Assembly (NCBI GenBank): GCA_035704555.1
Contig: DASSWT010000239.1
Coordinates: 1 to 6,596 of the forward strand
Length of the DNA stretch: 6,596 nucleotides
Direction: 5' to 3'
Source of the DNA: Saccharospirillum sp035704555
Lineage (GTDB): Bacteria > Pseudomonadota > Gammaproteobacteria > Pseudomonadales > Natronospirillaceae
Both the position numbers and the translations under genes were made by a program. Within the stretch, counting starts at the first letter, position 1, and the number at the start of each line of letters is the position of its first letter. The notes beneath the pieces are model-generated. The model saw only the letters and a list, made by a program, of their open reading frames with translations. It did not search any database and was not told the DNA's origin. Positions 1-6,141 of this stretch are shown here, piece after piece.

Positions 1-756
1 CTGATCGTTAAAACCGGCATTCAACGCAGCCTCGGCGATGGGTGTTCCGTCTTTCAGTTCGCGCTGACCCAGTTGGACCCGGCGATTGATCAGATAGGCA
101 TGAGGCGTTAGCCCAAAATGCTGTTTGAAGGCACGAATGAGATGGCCAGGGCTGTAGCCTGAGCGGTCACACAGATCATCGAGTGAAATTTCTTCCACCG
201 CGTGATCGTTCAGATAGCCAGCCAATTCATATAGTGTGGCTGGCGCCTTCGGAGTATGCAGGGCCGATTGACCGGCCAACTCGTACATCAGCGCAGAGAG
301 GTACACGACCACTTCCGTCTGTTTATCCAGCAGGGCGCGCTGCGGGTCCAGTAAGCAACTGGCCATTCGGCAATAGCCTTCATACCAGGTGGCATCCGAG
401 ATAACCGGAGTAGAAATATCATGCCAGCGCGGCGTGTCGAGCAAACCCGCTGCGTACCGAAGTTGTGTCAGCCAGCCGGCATCGACATACAGCATCAGAT
501 AAGCCCAGGGTCGGTTTTCGATGGGATTACAGGCGTGCACCCACTCCGGATTCATCAGCACCAGATTCCCGGCATGAATGTGGTAACGATCATCGCGGTA
601 ATGAAACGTGCTCTCGCCTGCAGTGATGGCACCCAGAGACCACTGAGTATGACTGTGCGGCGCATAACACACCTTGCGGCCATCATCGACTTTGCGCAAC
701 TCGACATGGGGCATGCGCGAATCTCGCCAGAACAGAGGTTGGTTTAGATGTGTCAT
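1..756 (-). CDS. AraC-family transcriptional regulator, C-terminus cut by window edge
   Basis: The minus strand is open from an ATG at 756 to the left edge (252 codons, no stop), so the C-terminus is missing. Residues about 15-95 look like an AraC-type cupin sensor domain, with a PHSH motif at 33-36 and a HAGNLVLMNPEWVHACNP stretch at 61-78. Residues about 185-252 are the AraC DNA-binding domain: first helix-turn-helix SLDDLCDRSGYSPGHLIRAF, the linker with LTPHAYLINRR, and the start of the second helix-turn-helix ending GFNDQ. Family members are usually about 270-290 aa, so some 25-40 residues lie outside. The frame has a TAG at 778-780 upstream and no other ATG between it and 756, which supports this start; the ribosome binding site is weak (CAGAG). 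A GATAAT hexamer (785-790, minus) could be a -10 box, but no good -35 is visible. It presumably binds a small molecule and controls a nearby gene. The effector and target cannot be read here. Confidence 0.93.
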   Translation of the reverse strand, partial: MTHLNQPLFWRDSRMPHVELRKVDDGRKVCYAPHSHTQWSLGAITAGESTFHYRDDRYHIHAGNLVLMNPEWVHACNPIENRPWAYLMLYVDAGWLTQLRYAAGLLDTPRWHDISTPVISDATWYEGYCRMASCLLDPQRALLDKQTEVVVYLSALMYELAGQSALHTPKAPATLYELAGYLNDHAVEEISLDDLCDRSGYSPGHLIRAFKQHFGLTPHAYLINRRVQLGQRELKDGTPIAEAALNAGFNDQ

Positions 757-866
757 GGCGTATTTAACTCTGAGCGACTATTTTATTATCCAAAACGTCT
801 CCGTCTCGCTTCGAAACAATAGCAACCCTACCCCAGTACGGGCAAGCAGACCGTCGGATAAACGCC

Positions 867-1175
867 CTAAGACCCGCCATTTAAATGCAGCCTGAGCGGC
901 TTCGTATTCTCCCGAACAATAATAGCCTTGGCTTCAAGGTCCAGCTGTACGCCTTTCAACCACCAGCCCGCTTTGTCGCCACCCGGGAACAGGTCTTCGG
1001 GCAGCAACGGCAATAACTCTTGCTTGAGTTCAGCAACGGTCAACCTGGGTTCAGTTTTTGGCATCACCGCCAAGAGCGCTGTTTTCATCGCCTCGTACTT
1101 GCGTTTATCCACCCGTACAACGTGTCCGGGGCTTTTAATATTTTGCATTTCTACCTTTTCGGCTCCACTGACCAT
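867..1175 (-). CDS. Small conserved protein, DUF6958-like
   Basis: A 102-aa protein with no signal peptide or membrane segment. The start at 1175 is supported by a strong AAGGAGAG ribosome binding site about 6 nt upstream, which favours it over the internal Met10. The first half is basic (VVRVDKRKYEAMKTALLAVMP, residues 19-39), followed by a helix-rich region with LTVAELKQELLPLLPEDL (45-62). The C-terminal half holds the most distinctive motif, KAGWWLKGVQLDLEAKAIIVRE (68-89), then TKPLRLH. From memory this resembles the DUF6958 family of small cytoplasmic proteins. The order of helices followed by a short basic strand region recalls a winged-helix fold, but that is a guess. It sits 160 bp downstream of hipA and 110 bp upstream of the AraC gene, all on one strand, so read-through is possible, although its own strong ribosome binding site suggests independent expression. 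No function is known to me. Confidence 0.82.
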   Translation of the reverse strand: MVSGAEKVEMQNIKSPGHVVRVDKRKYEAMKTALLAVMPKTEPRLTVAELKQELLPLLPEDLFPGGDKAGWWLKGVQLDLEAKAIIVRENTKPLRLHLNGGS

Positions 1176-1305
1176 CTAATGCTCTCCTTCGTGTTGGTTT
1201 TCAAAATATGCGCAGAACCAGGGCTTGGTACTGTCGCTGCATTGAATAGTCGTACAAGAAGTCTTGAATTCGACATCAGTGGCAAGTGTTTATTCGCTTT
1301 TCTGG

Positions 1306-1349
1306 CGATAGACACAGTTCCAGCGAGCTGATCGACTATTCGTCTATCG
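1306..1349. repeat. Inverted repeat across the hipA stop codon
   Basis: CGATAGAC (1306-1313) and GTCTATCG (1342-1349) are a perfect 8-bp inverted pair separated by 28 bp, with the small dyad CAGC-GA-GCTG (1321-1330) inside. It spans the TAG of hipA. No T-run follows on the minus strand, so termination is uncertain; it may only be a weak 3'-end structure or chance. Confidence 0.25.
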
Positions 1350-2583
1350 ACGGATTCAGGAATTGCCGCTCCCAGAAAAAGTGCCGCTCTACGGAGTTCA
1401 ACTGGGCCTCGTCACAAACCTCCTGCCAGGATTGGACAATGGTTTCGCGCATGGTCTCGATAATAGCCCTGGCGTCTTCGACTGCCAGATTAAATTTGAA
1501 GGCCGCTTCCAGGCAGAGCGACAGGCGGCTGTCGCTCTGCGCGCCCAGAATACGCATTGCCTGGGTGGCACCGCCCGTGGTGCGGTTTTGCGGACAGATG
1601 TCGTAGGCTGGGGTTAGGGTAAGCGTACGACCGTCCCAGAAGGCGGCATGATTGCGCGCATGATCATCGGTATTGCCGGTGAGGACATTGAAAACCAGGC
1701 GCTTGTATAGCTCCTTCAGCGTGGCGCTTGAATCATTGAAGCGACGACGAACGATATCCGCCAATAAGTCGTACCCCGCGTACCGAGCCATCAGTTCGTC
1801 GAGCTCAAATAACGTAAGGGCCGAGACCATCAACTTGCGATGGAGACCATCCGCTGTGATGACCCGGTCAAATCGCTCGACCAGCAATACATCGCGCTTG
1901 GCCGACTCGACCAGCCGGACCGGAGCCACCTTAAGCCCGACGCGCTCAGCCAGTCGCATGGCGATGTACTCACCCTTGACCACGTTGTAATGATCCGAGG
2001 TGGAGGAAAACTTGGCCACGTATTTCGCGTCGCCGTCGTGAATAAGTGCCTTTGGGCGGGCGCCGCCAATGGAGGTGCCGTGATTGAGGGCACGATCCAA
2101 CTGTGGTGTAAGTGGCAGACCCTTTTCCACCCGTTCAGATACCTCCAGCAGTTCTTCCAAGGTCGTATTATTGGCGTCTCTCGGGATGTATTCGGTTGGT
2201 GATCGCTGAAAATCCAGTGCACCGATGCGGTCACTCCCGGAGTGCAGCATGTAGTTCAGCTCATCCAATTCGGTATTCGGTTTTGAGCCTGCACCCATCA
2301 GCCTATGGATAATGACACGCCGCCCCCAGGCATCCGGCGAGCCATCTCGCAACGAATTGGCCATCGACAAACCGTCCAGCGGCGGGATGCTGCCCTGGCG
2401 CAAGGGTAATTCCGGCTCATACAGGGCTATGGCGTCGTTCCGGTCCAGGTAACTGATCCCGTAATTAAAATAAAGTTGCCGGTTGTTTGCTCGGTAGAGA
2501 CGACCGGCGACTACGGGCTCCGTGGCCCCTGGCAGCCAAACCCACACATAAAGCTCTTTGGGGGCCGTGTTAGAAGTTGTCAT
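1336..2583 (-). CDS. hipA: HipA-type serine/threonine kinase toxin
   Basis: A 415-aa HipA-family kinase, close to the roughly 440 aa of E. coli HipA. In the studied member the kinase phosphorylates glutamyl-tRNA synthetase, stops translation and induces persistence; the target here is not known. Residues about 10-115 form the HipA N-terminal subdomain, including the GLSMANSLRDGSPDAWGRR motif (71-89). The kinase core follows: glycine-rich loop TSIGGARPKA (170-179), ATP-binding lysine K191 in YVAKF, E205 in the next helix, VERFDR (235-240), catalytic loop GNTDDHARN (303-311) with D306 and N311, and metal-binding D328 in LTPAYDI. S171 aligns with the autophosphorylated Ser150 of E. coli HipA. 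All key residues are present, so the kinase is probably active. The ATG lies inside the end of hipB (14-nt overlap) with AAGG upstream, so translation is coupled to the antitoxin. Partner binding is expected to neutralise it and repress the operon. Confidence 0.95.
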   Translation of the reverse strand: MTTSNTAPKELYVWVWLPGATEPVVAGRLYRANNRQLYFNYGISYLDRNDAIALYEPELPLRQGSIPPLDGLSMANSLRDGSPDAWGRRVIIHRLMGAGSKPNTELDELNYMLHSGSDRIGALDFQRSPTEYIPRDANNTTLEELLEVSERVEKGLPLTPQLDRALNHGTSIGGARPKALIHDGDAKYVAKFSSTSDHYNVVKGEYIAMRLAERVGLKVAPVRLVESAKRDVLLVERFDRVITADGLHRKLMVSALTLFELDELMARYAGYDLLADIVRRRFNDSSATLKELYKRLVFNVLTGNTDDHARNHAAFWDGRTLTLTPAYDICPQNRTTGGATQAMRILGAQSDSRLSLCLEAAFKFNLAVEDARAIIETMRETIVQSWQEVCDEAQLNSVERHFFWERQFLNPSIDE

Positions 2584-2926
2584 TCACCGCATCCTTGGGT
2601 TTGTGTACCGTCTTGGGCAGTAGCGAGGCGATGGTTTCAGCACGGCTGATTTCAGATCGGATATAGGGTAGCGAGCCCTCTGACATGGAATCAGGCGAAA
2701 ACAGGGGAACGCCCACAATAAAGGCCGCTTCAAATGCCACCCCGATCTCACCTTTGAGCCCACCCTGCTCCAGGCGACGAATAAAGCTGGGCGAAGTACC
2801 GGCACGCTCCGCCAGTTCTTCCACCGACATACGCTTCTCCTTGCGGCCATTGCGGACAAGTATGCCCAGAAGGCGGCAAGCCTCCACTGTGTAGAGGGAA
2901 TAGTTGCGTTGCTTTACTCTCGGCAT
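2570..2926 (-). CDS. hipB: HipB-type XRE-family antitoxin and operon repressor
   Basis: A 118-aa DNA-binding antitoxin preceding hipA. Residues about 18-74 form an XRE/Cro-type helix-turn-helix, with the recognition part MSVEELAERAGTSPSFIRRL at 33-52 and the closing helix ending FIVGVPLF. The N-terminus PRVKQRNYSLY matches my memory of HipB-like XRE proteins. The C-terminal tail after residue 77 is longer than in E. coli HipB (88 aa) and ends with the acidic, aromatic DAVNDNF; such tails can contact the toxin, which is inference here. I chose the ATG at 2926 over the in-frame GTG at 2932 because ATG is preferred and the family motif begins right after it; ribosome binding is weak either way. 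The role expected from the family is to bind HipA, keep it inactive and, as a HipAB complex, repress the promoter upstream (2982-3010) through a palindromic operator. Confidence 0.92.
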   Translation of the reverse strand: MPRVKQRNYSLYTVEACRLLGILVRNGRKEKRMSVEELAERAGTSPSFIRRLEQGGLKGEIGVAFEAAFIVGVPLFSPDSMSEGSLPYIRSEISRAETIASLLPKTVHKPKDAVNDNF

Positions 2927-2961
2927 ATCCACTCGCTTATGATTGTTATTGGCTTAAAAAA

Positions 2962-2975
2962 ACTCATATATAAGT
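2962..2975. promoter_or_regulatory. Candidate HipB operator palindrome
   Basis: ACTCATA/TATAAGT is a 14-bp inverted repeat with a single mismatched pair. It begins at the predicted hipBA transcription start, five to six bases below the -10 box, where bound repressor would block polymerase. HipB proteins bind palindromes in their own promoters, although the E. coli operator (TATCC-N8-GGATA) is different in sequence. The assignment is inference from symmetry and position. Confidence 0.4.
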
Positions 2976-2981
2976 GATCAA

Positions 2982-3010
2982 ATAGTAGACACCCTCTTCT
3001 AAGCAGTCAA
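2982..3010 (-). promoter_or_regulatory. Predicted sigma-70 promoter of hipBA
   Basis: On the minus strand a -35 box TTGACT (3005-3010, five of six consensus bases) is followed by an exactly 17-bp spacer and a -10 box TACTAT (2982-2987, four of six). The predicted start near 2975 gives a leader of about 49 nt before the hipB ATG. It is the best-formed promoter in the window. Confidence 0.6.
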
Positions 3011-3040
3011 GAAGTCACCTCTCAGTTGAAAACTCCAAAG

Positions 3041-3097
3041 AGGCTTTGAGCTAACTCATGCAGGCTTTTAGGCTATCCTGACGCCCTCTAAAAGCCT
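3041..3097. repeat. Three-copy AGGCTTT(T/G)AG element upstream of fosA
   Basis: AGGCTTTGAG (3041-3050) and AGGCTTTTAG (3062-3071) are direct copies differing at one base and starting 21 bp apart, two helical turns. An exact inverted copy, CTAAAAGCCT (3088-3097), ends just before the GGAG ribosome binding site of fosA. The last two copies form a perfect 10-bp inverted repeat with a 16-bp spacer. It could be a dimeric regulator binding array or an mRNA leader hairpin that limits ribosome access. The only -10-like hexamer is a poor TATCCT (3074-3079), lying between the inverted copies. Confidence 0.5.
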
Positions 3098-3109
3098 ATG
3101 GAGTCCAGC

Positions 3110-3526
3110 ATGATCACCGGCATCAACCACGTTACGCTGGCCGTCAGCGACCTTGAGCGGTCATTCGATTTTTATGTCAGGGTCGTTGGTTTAAAACCAG
3201 TGGCGAAGTGGGCCAGAGGCGCTTACCTTGAAGCGGGTAAAGACTGGATCTGCCTGTCGCTCGACTCGCAAATTCAGCCCGGCCCCAGGGCTGACTACAC
3301 GCACCTGGCCTTCTCGGTTGGCTCAGCGGCTTTTGAAGAGTGCGCTGACGCCATTCGCTCGCACCAAGCCGTCATCTGGAAAGACAATAAAAGCGAAGGC
3401 AATTCGCTCTATTTTCTGGACCCGGACGGACACAAGCTGGAAATTCACAGCGGCGATTTGGCCACTCGCCTGGCGGCACTGAAAGCGCATCCGTACGATG
3501 GGCTTGAAGTGTATGTTCAGGAATAA
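3110..3526 (+). CDS. fosA: FosA-family fosfomycin thiol transferase (VOC fold)
   Basis: A 138-aa cytoplasmic metalloenzyme expected to open the fosfomycin epoxide by adding glutathione, giving fosfomycin resistance. It aligns along its length with Pseudomonas FosA (about 135 aa) as I remember it, with one extra residue near position 55. The metal ligands are all there: H7 in INHVTL, H65 in DYTHLAF and E111 in DGHKLEIH. So are the fosfomycin and potassium-site residues known from FosA: T9, Y39, W46, K91, S95, S99, Y101, R120 and Y129. The two beta-alpha-beta-beta-beta modules of the VOC fold span about 3-53 and 60-115. I place the start at 3110 because GGAG (3100-3103) sits 6 nt upstream and family members begin with MxTGxNHxTLAV; the ATG at 3098 overlaps that site. 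It is the first gene of a unit with the 862-aa gene 9 bp downstream. Another thiol transferase or glyoxalase-like substrate is possible but less likely. Confidence 0.87.
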   Translation: MITGINHVTLAVSDLERSFDFYVRVVGLKPVAKWARGAYLEAGKDWICLSLDSQIQPGPRADYTHLAFSVGSAAFEECADAIRSHQAVIWKDNKSEGNSLYFLDPDGHKLEIHSGDLATRLAALKAHPYDGLEVYVQE

Positions 3527-3535
3527 GGCGACGGA

Positions 3536-6124
3536 ATGACCAATCTCCCCAGGGTTTCAACCGGCCTGAGCCAACTCGACCGCCTGCTCGATGACCTGCG
3601 CATTGGCGACAACGTCGTCTGGCGGGTCAACAACCTCGATGATTACCGGCGCCTGGTCACGCCCTTCGCCGAAGCCGCCGTGCTGCAACAGCGGGACATC
3701 ATTTATGTGCGCTTTGGGCAACAGGCGCCCCTGCTCGCCGCCGGCCCCGGTGTTCGGGTGGTCTCCGTAGAGGCCGAAGGCGGGTTCGAATCGTTCACCC
3801 AGCGCGTCTGGCAGTTGATTACCGATTATGGCCCCGGCGCCTTTTACGTGTTCGACAGCCTCTCGGAACTGCTGGACGCCTGGGCCACCGACACCATGGT
3901 CGGTCACTTTTTTCAGGTGGTCTGCCCCTACCTCTATGAACTGGACACCGTCGCCTATTTCGCACTGAACGCCCGGCGCCACTCGCGCGCGACCGTGGCG
4001 CGCATTCGCGAGACCACTCAGGTACTGGTCGATATCCACCACCACGAGTCATCGCGCCAGTTGCAACCGGTAAAAGTCTGGAAACGCCACCGCCCTACGT
4101 TGTTTTTGCCACACCTCTGGCACGAAGACGACCGCTTTGAACCGGTGCGGGACAGCGCCTCGGCCACCGCCCTGCAAGCCGCCATCGCGCAACAAAACAA
4201 CGCCGACAGCCAACGCCTCGCGCTGGATTACTGGGACAATCTCTTTGTTCAGGCCGAGCAACGCCTGGCCGAAGCGGGTGAAGACGACACGCTCAAAGAG
4301 CGGATTCTGACCGTGCTGATCGCGCGCCAGCCGCGCATGCTGTCGCTGGCGCGAGCCTACCTGTCTCTGGCCGATCTGGTCGGCATTCGTCAGCGGTTGA
4401 TCGGCAGTGGTTTTATTGGCGGCAAGGCCGTGGGCATGGTGCTCGCCCGGGCGATTCTGGCCCGGGATGAGCCCGAGCTGACCGCCAACAGCCTCGACCC
4501 TCACGACTCCTGGCACTTGGGCGCCGATGCGTTCTATTCGTTTCTGGTGCACAACGACTGCTGGCCGCACATTATGCAGCAGCGAACCTCTGCGGGTGCC
4601 TACCGGGATGCACCGGCCCTGCGTAACGCCATTCTTAACGGCACCTTTCCGACGGAAATTCGCCAGGGGCTGGAGCGCCTGCTCGACTATTATGGTCAGT
4701 ACCCGATCATGGTTCGCTCCAGCAGCCTGCTGGAAGACGGCTTTGGCAACGCCTTTGCCGGCAAATACGAGAGCGTGTTTCTGGTTAACCAGGGCAGCCC
4801 GGATGAACGGCTGGAGGCGCTTGAACAGGCGATCCGCACCGTTTATGCGTCAGCCCTCAGTGATGAAGCCCTGCACTACCGGGAACAACGGGGCCTGCTC
4901 GATCAGGAAGAATCGATGGCCCTGCTGATTCAGCGCGTTAACGGCTGTTATCACGACCCCTATTACCTGCCCGATGCCGCCGGGGTCGCGGTATCGCGCA
5001 ACGCCTACGTCTGGGATGCGAGCATGGACCCGGGCGCTGGTATGGTGCGCTTGGTGATGGGGTTGGGCACCCGGGCGGTGGATCGAATCAGTGGTGACCA
5101 CGCCGCCATGATCGCCCTGGATCAGCCGAACAAACAGCCCTATCGAACCCGGGGGGAACGCTACCAGCATTCACAGCATCAGGTGGATGTACTGGATATC
5201 ACCGGTACCGGCCTGACTACCGTGCCATTACAACGCCTGGCGGCTGAAACCGACGACCTGCCGTTCAACCACCTGGCCGAAGATGACCGGGAAGCCAGCA
5301 AACGTGCCCGGGAACTGGGCCTGAACAGCCCCGTTTGGCGTCTTACCTTTCAGGCGCTGTTAAACCAGACCCGCTTTACCGCTCAGCTACAACGCTGTCT
5401 GCACCGGCTTGAACAAGCCTACGGTCAACCGGTTGATACCGAATTCACCCTCAGGCTGGACAACCAGGGACAGCCCCACATCAACCTGGTGCAGTGTCGC
5501 CCGCTGGGTACATTGGGCGCCGACAGGCCGGTCGACTGGCCGCATTCGGTGCCCGACGAACACATTCTCTTTCAAACCCAGGGTCATTTTATGGGCGGCA
5601 CCATGGACTGGACCTTCAATCGCATTTTCTGGGTGGATGCCGAGGCCTACGCGCCCCTGTCACAACCGCAGAAACAGGCGGTAGCTCGTTTGATCGGAGA
5701 CTGGAACCGACATCTGGCGCCAGACGACCGGGTACTGTTGATCGGCCCTGGCCGCTGGGGTGCCAGCAGCCCGGAACTGGGCGTGCCAGTGCGATTCTCG
5801 GATATCCACCGGGCCAATGTGTTGGTGGAAGTAGCCGATCTCGGGCGCGGGCTGGTGCCCGAGCTGTCTTATGGCTCGCACTTTTTTATGGATCTGGTGG
5901 AAAACCAGACGGGTTATGTCGCGCTCTTTCCGCAACAGTCAGACCAGCGGGTCCAACTAAAGCAATTGGCCGACCTGCCGGCCCTGGATCACCCGGCCGA
6001 CAGCGAAGCGGCGCAGGATAAAGCGGTGGCCCAGTGCCTGCGGGTCATCGATGCAGACGCAACGCCGTTGCGTCTGGTGTCGGATGTGGTCACTCAGCGC
6101 AGCCTGTGCTGGTGGCCCGCCTAG
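3536..6124 (+). CDS. KaiC-like/PEP-synthase ATP-grasp fusion protein (PPDK_N domain), function unknown
   Basis: A soluble 862-aa protein. Residues about 5-190 follow the KaiC/RecA-like pattern: STGLSQLDRLL (8-18), a Walker B-like FYVFDSLSELL (103-113, D107), and a late strand region ending VKVWKRH. The Walker A GxxxxGKT is absent; R30-L40 takes its place, so this domain probably does not hydrolyse ATP. Residues about 290-657 form a PPDK_N ATP-grasp domain as in PEP synthase: GFIGGKAVGM with K297, MVRSSSLLEDGFGNAFAGKYES with R394, and DTEF...VQCRP with D634, E636, Q653 and R655. These align with ATP-site residues of pyruvate phosphate dikinase, so this domain looks active. Residues about 680-800 carry IGPGRWGASSPELGVPV (736-752) and YGSHFFMDLVENQTGY (779-794). 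The phosphohistidine and PEP/pyruvate barrel domains of true dikinases are missing, so it is not a complete PEP synthase. AAGG at 3525-3528 overlaps the fosA stop, implying translational coupling. The phosphate acceptor is unknown. Confidence 0.85.
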   Translation: MTNLPRVSTGLSQLDRLLDDLRIGDNVVWRVNNLDDYRRLVTPFAEAAVLQQRDIIYVRFGQQAPLLAAGPGVRVVSVEAEGGFESFTQRVWQLITDYGPGAFYVFDSLSELLDAWATDTMVGHFFQVVCPYLYELDTVAYFALNARRHSRATVARIRETTQVLVDIHHHESSRQLQPVKVWKRHRPTLFLPHLWHEDDRFEPVRDSASATALQAAIAQQNNADSQRLALDYWDNLFVQAEQRLAEAGEDDTLKERILTVLIARQPRMLSLARAYLSLADLVGIRQRLIGSGFIGGKAVGMVLARAILARDEPELTANSLDPHDSWHLGADAFYSFLVHNDCWPHIMQQRTSAGAYRDAPALRNAILNGTFPTEIRQGLERLLDYYGQYPIMVRSSSLLEDGFGNAFAGKYESVFLVNQGSPDERLEALEQAIRTVYASALSDEALHYREQRGLLDQEESMALLIQRVNGCYHDPYYLPDAAGVAVSRNAYVWDASMDPGAGMVRLVMGLGTRAVDRISGDHAAMIALDQPNKQPYRTRGERYQHSQHQVDVLDITGTGLTTVPLQRLAAETDDLPFNHLAEDDREASKRARELGLNSPVWRLTFQALLNQTRFTAQLQRCLHRLEQAYGQPVDTEFTLRLDNQGQPHINLVQCRPLGTLGADRPVDWPHSVPDEHILFQTQGHFMGGTMDWTFNRIFWVDAEAYAPLSQPQKQAVARLIGDWNRHLAPDDRVLLIGPGRWGASSPELGVPVRFSDIHRANVLVEVADLGRGLVPELSYGSHFFMDLVENQTGYVALFPQQSDQRVQLKQLADLPALDHPADSEAAQDKAVAQCLRVIDADATPLRLVSDVVTQRSLCWWPA

Positions 6125-6141
6125 GGCCTCAGACGAGGCCC
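6124..6141. terminator. Hairpin spanning two convergent stop codons, possible bidirectional terminator
   Basis: GGGCCTC, a four-base AGAC loop and GAGGCCC form a perfect 7-bp GC-rich stem. It contains the last base of the TAG at 6122-6124 and most of the gdhA stop codon at 6129-6131. No T-run follows on either strand, so it is not a textbook intrinsic terminator; it may still slow polymerase or protect mRNA ends. Confidence 0.35.

Noticed and set aside
421..747. Plus-strand open frame of 108 codons
   Set aside because: It is antisense to the AraC gene, whose minus-strand translation has clear cupin and helix-turn-helix motifs; this frame has no recognisable motif.
796..807. Tandem CGTCTC repeat, two copies
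   Set aside because: Two 6-bp units are within chance expectation and have no clear partner.
2927..2932. GTG start for hipB, two residues longer
   Set aside because: The ATG at 2926 is a stronger start codon and begins the remembered family N-terminus; neither has a good ribosome binding site.
2925..2942. E. coli-type HipB operator TATCC-N8-GGATA
   Set aside because: TATCC is present, but the bases eight positions on are ATGAT, not GGATA.
3098..3109. Upstream ATG giving fosA four more residues
   Set aside because: This ATG overlaps the GGAG ribosome binding site that serves the ATG at 3110, and it abuts the inverted repeat.
4049..4570. Minus-strand open frame of 173 codons
   Set aside because: It lies wholly inside the 862-aa gene, has no known motif or good ribosome binding site, and fits a GC-rich shadow frame.
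5494..6021. Plus-strand open frame of 175 codons
   Set aside because: Frame-shifted shadow of the 862-aa gene, rich in Arg, Gly and Ala; the real frame carries the QCRP and PGRWG motifs here.
3536..6124. Bona fide PEP synthase (ppsA)
   Set aside because: The phosphohistidine and PEP/pyruvate-barrel domains are absent and a KaiC-like domain is at the front.
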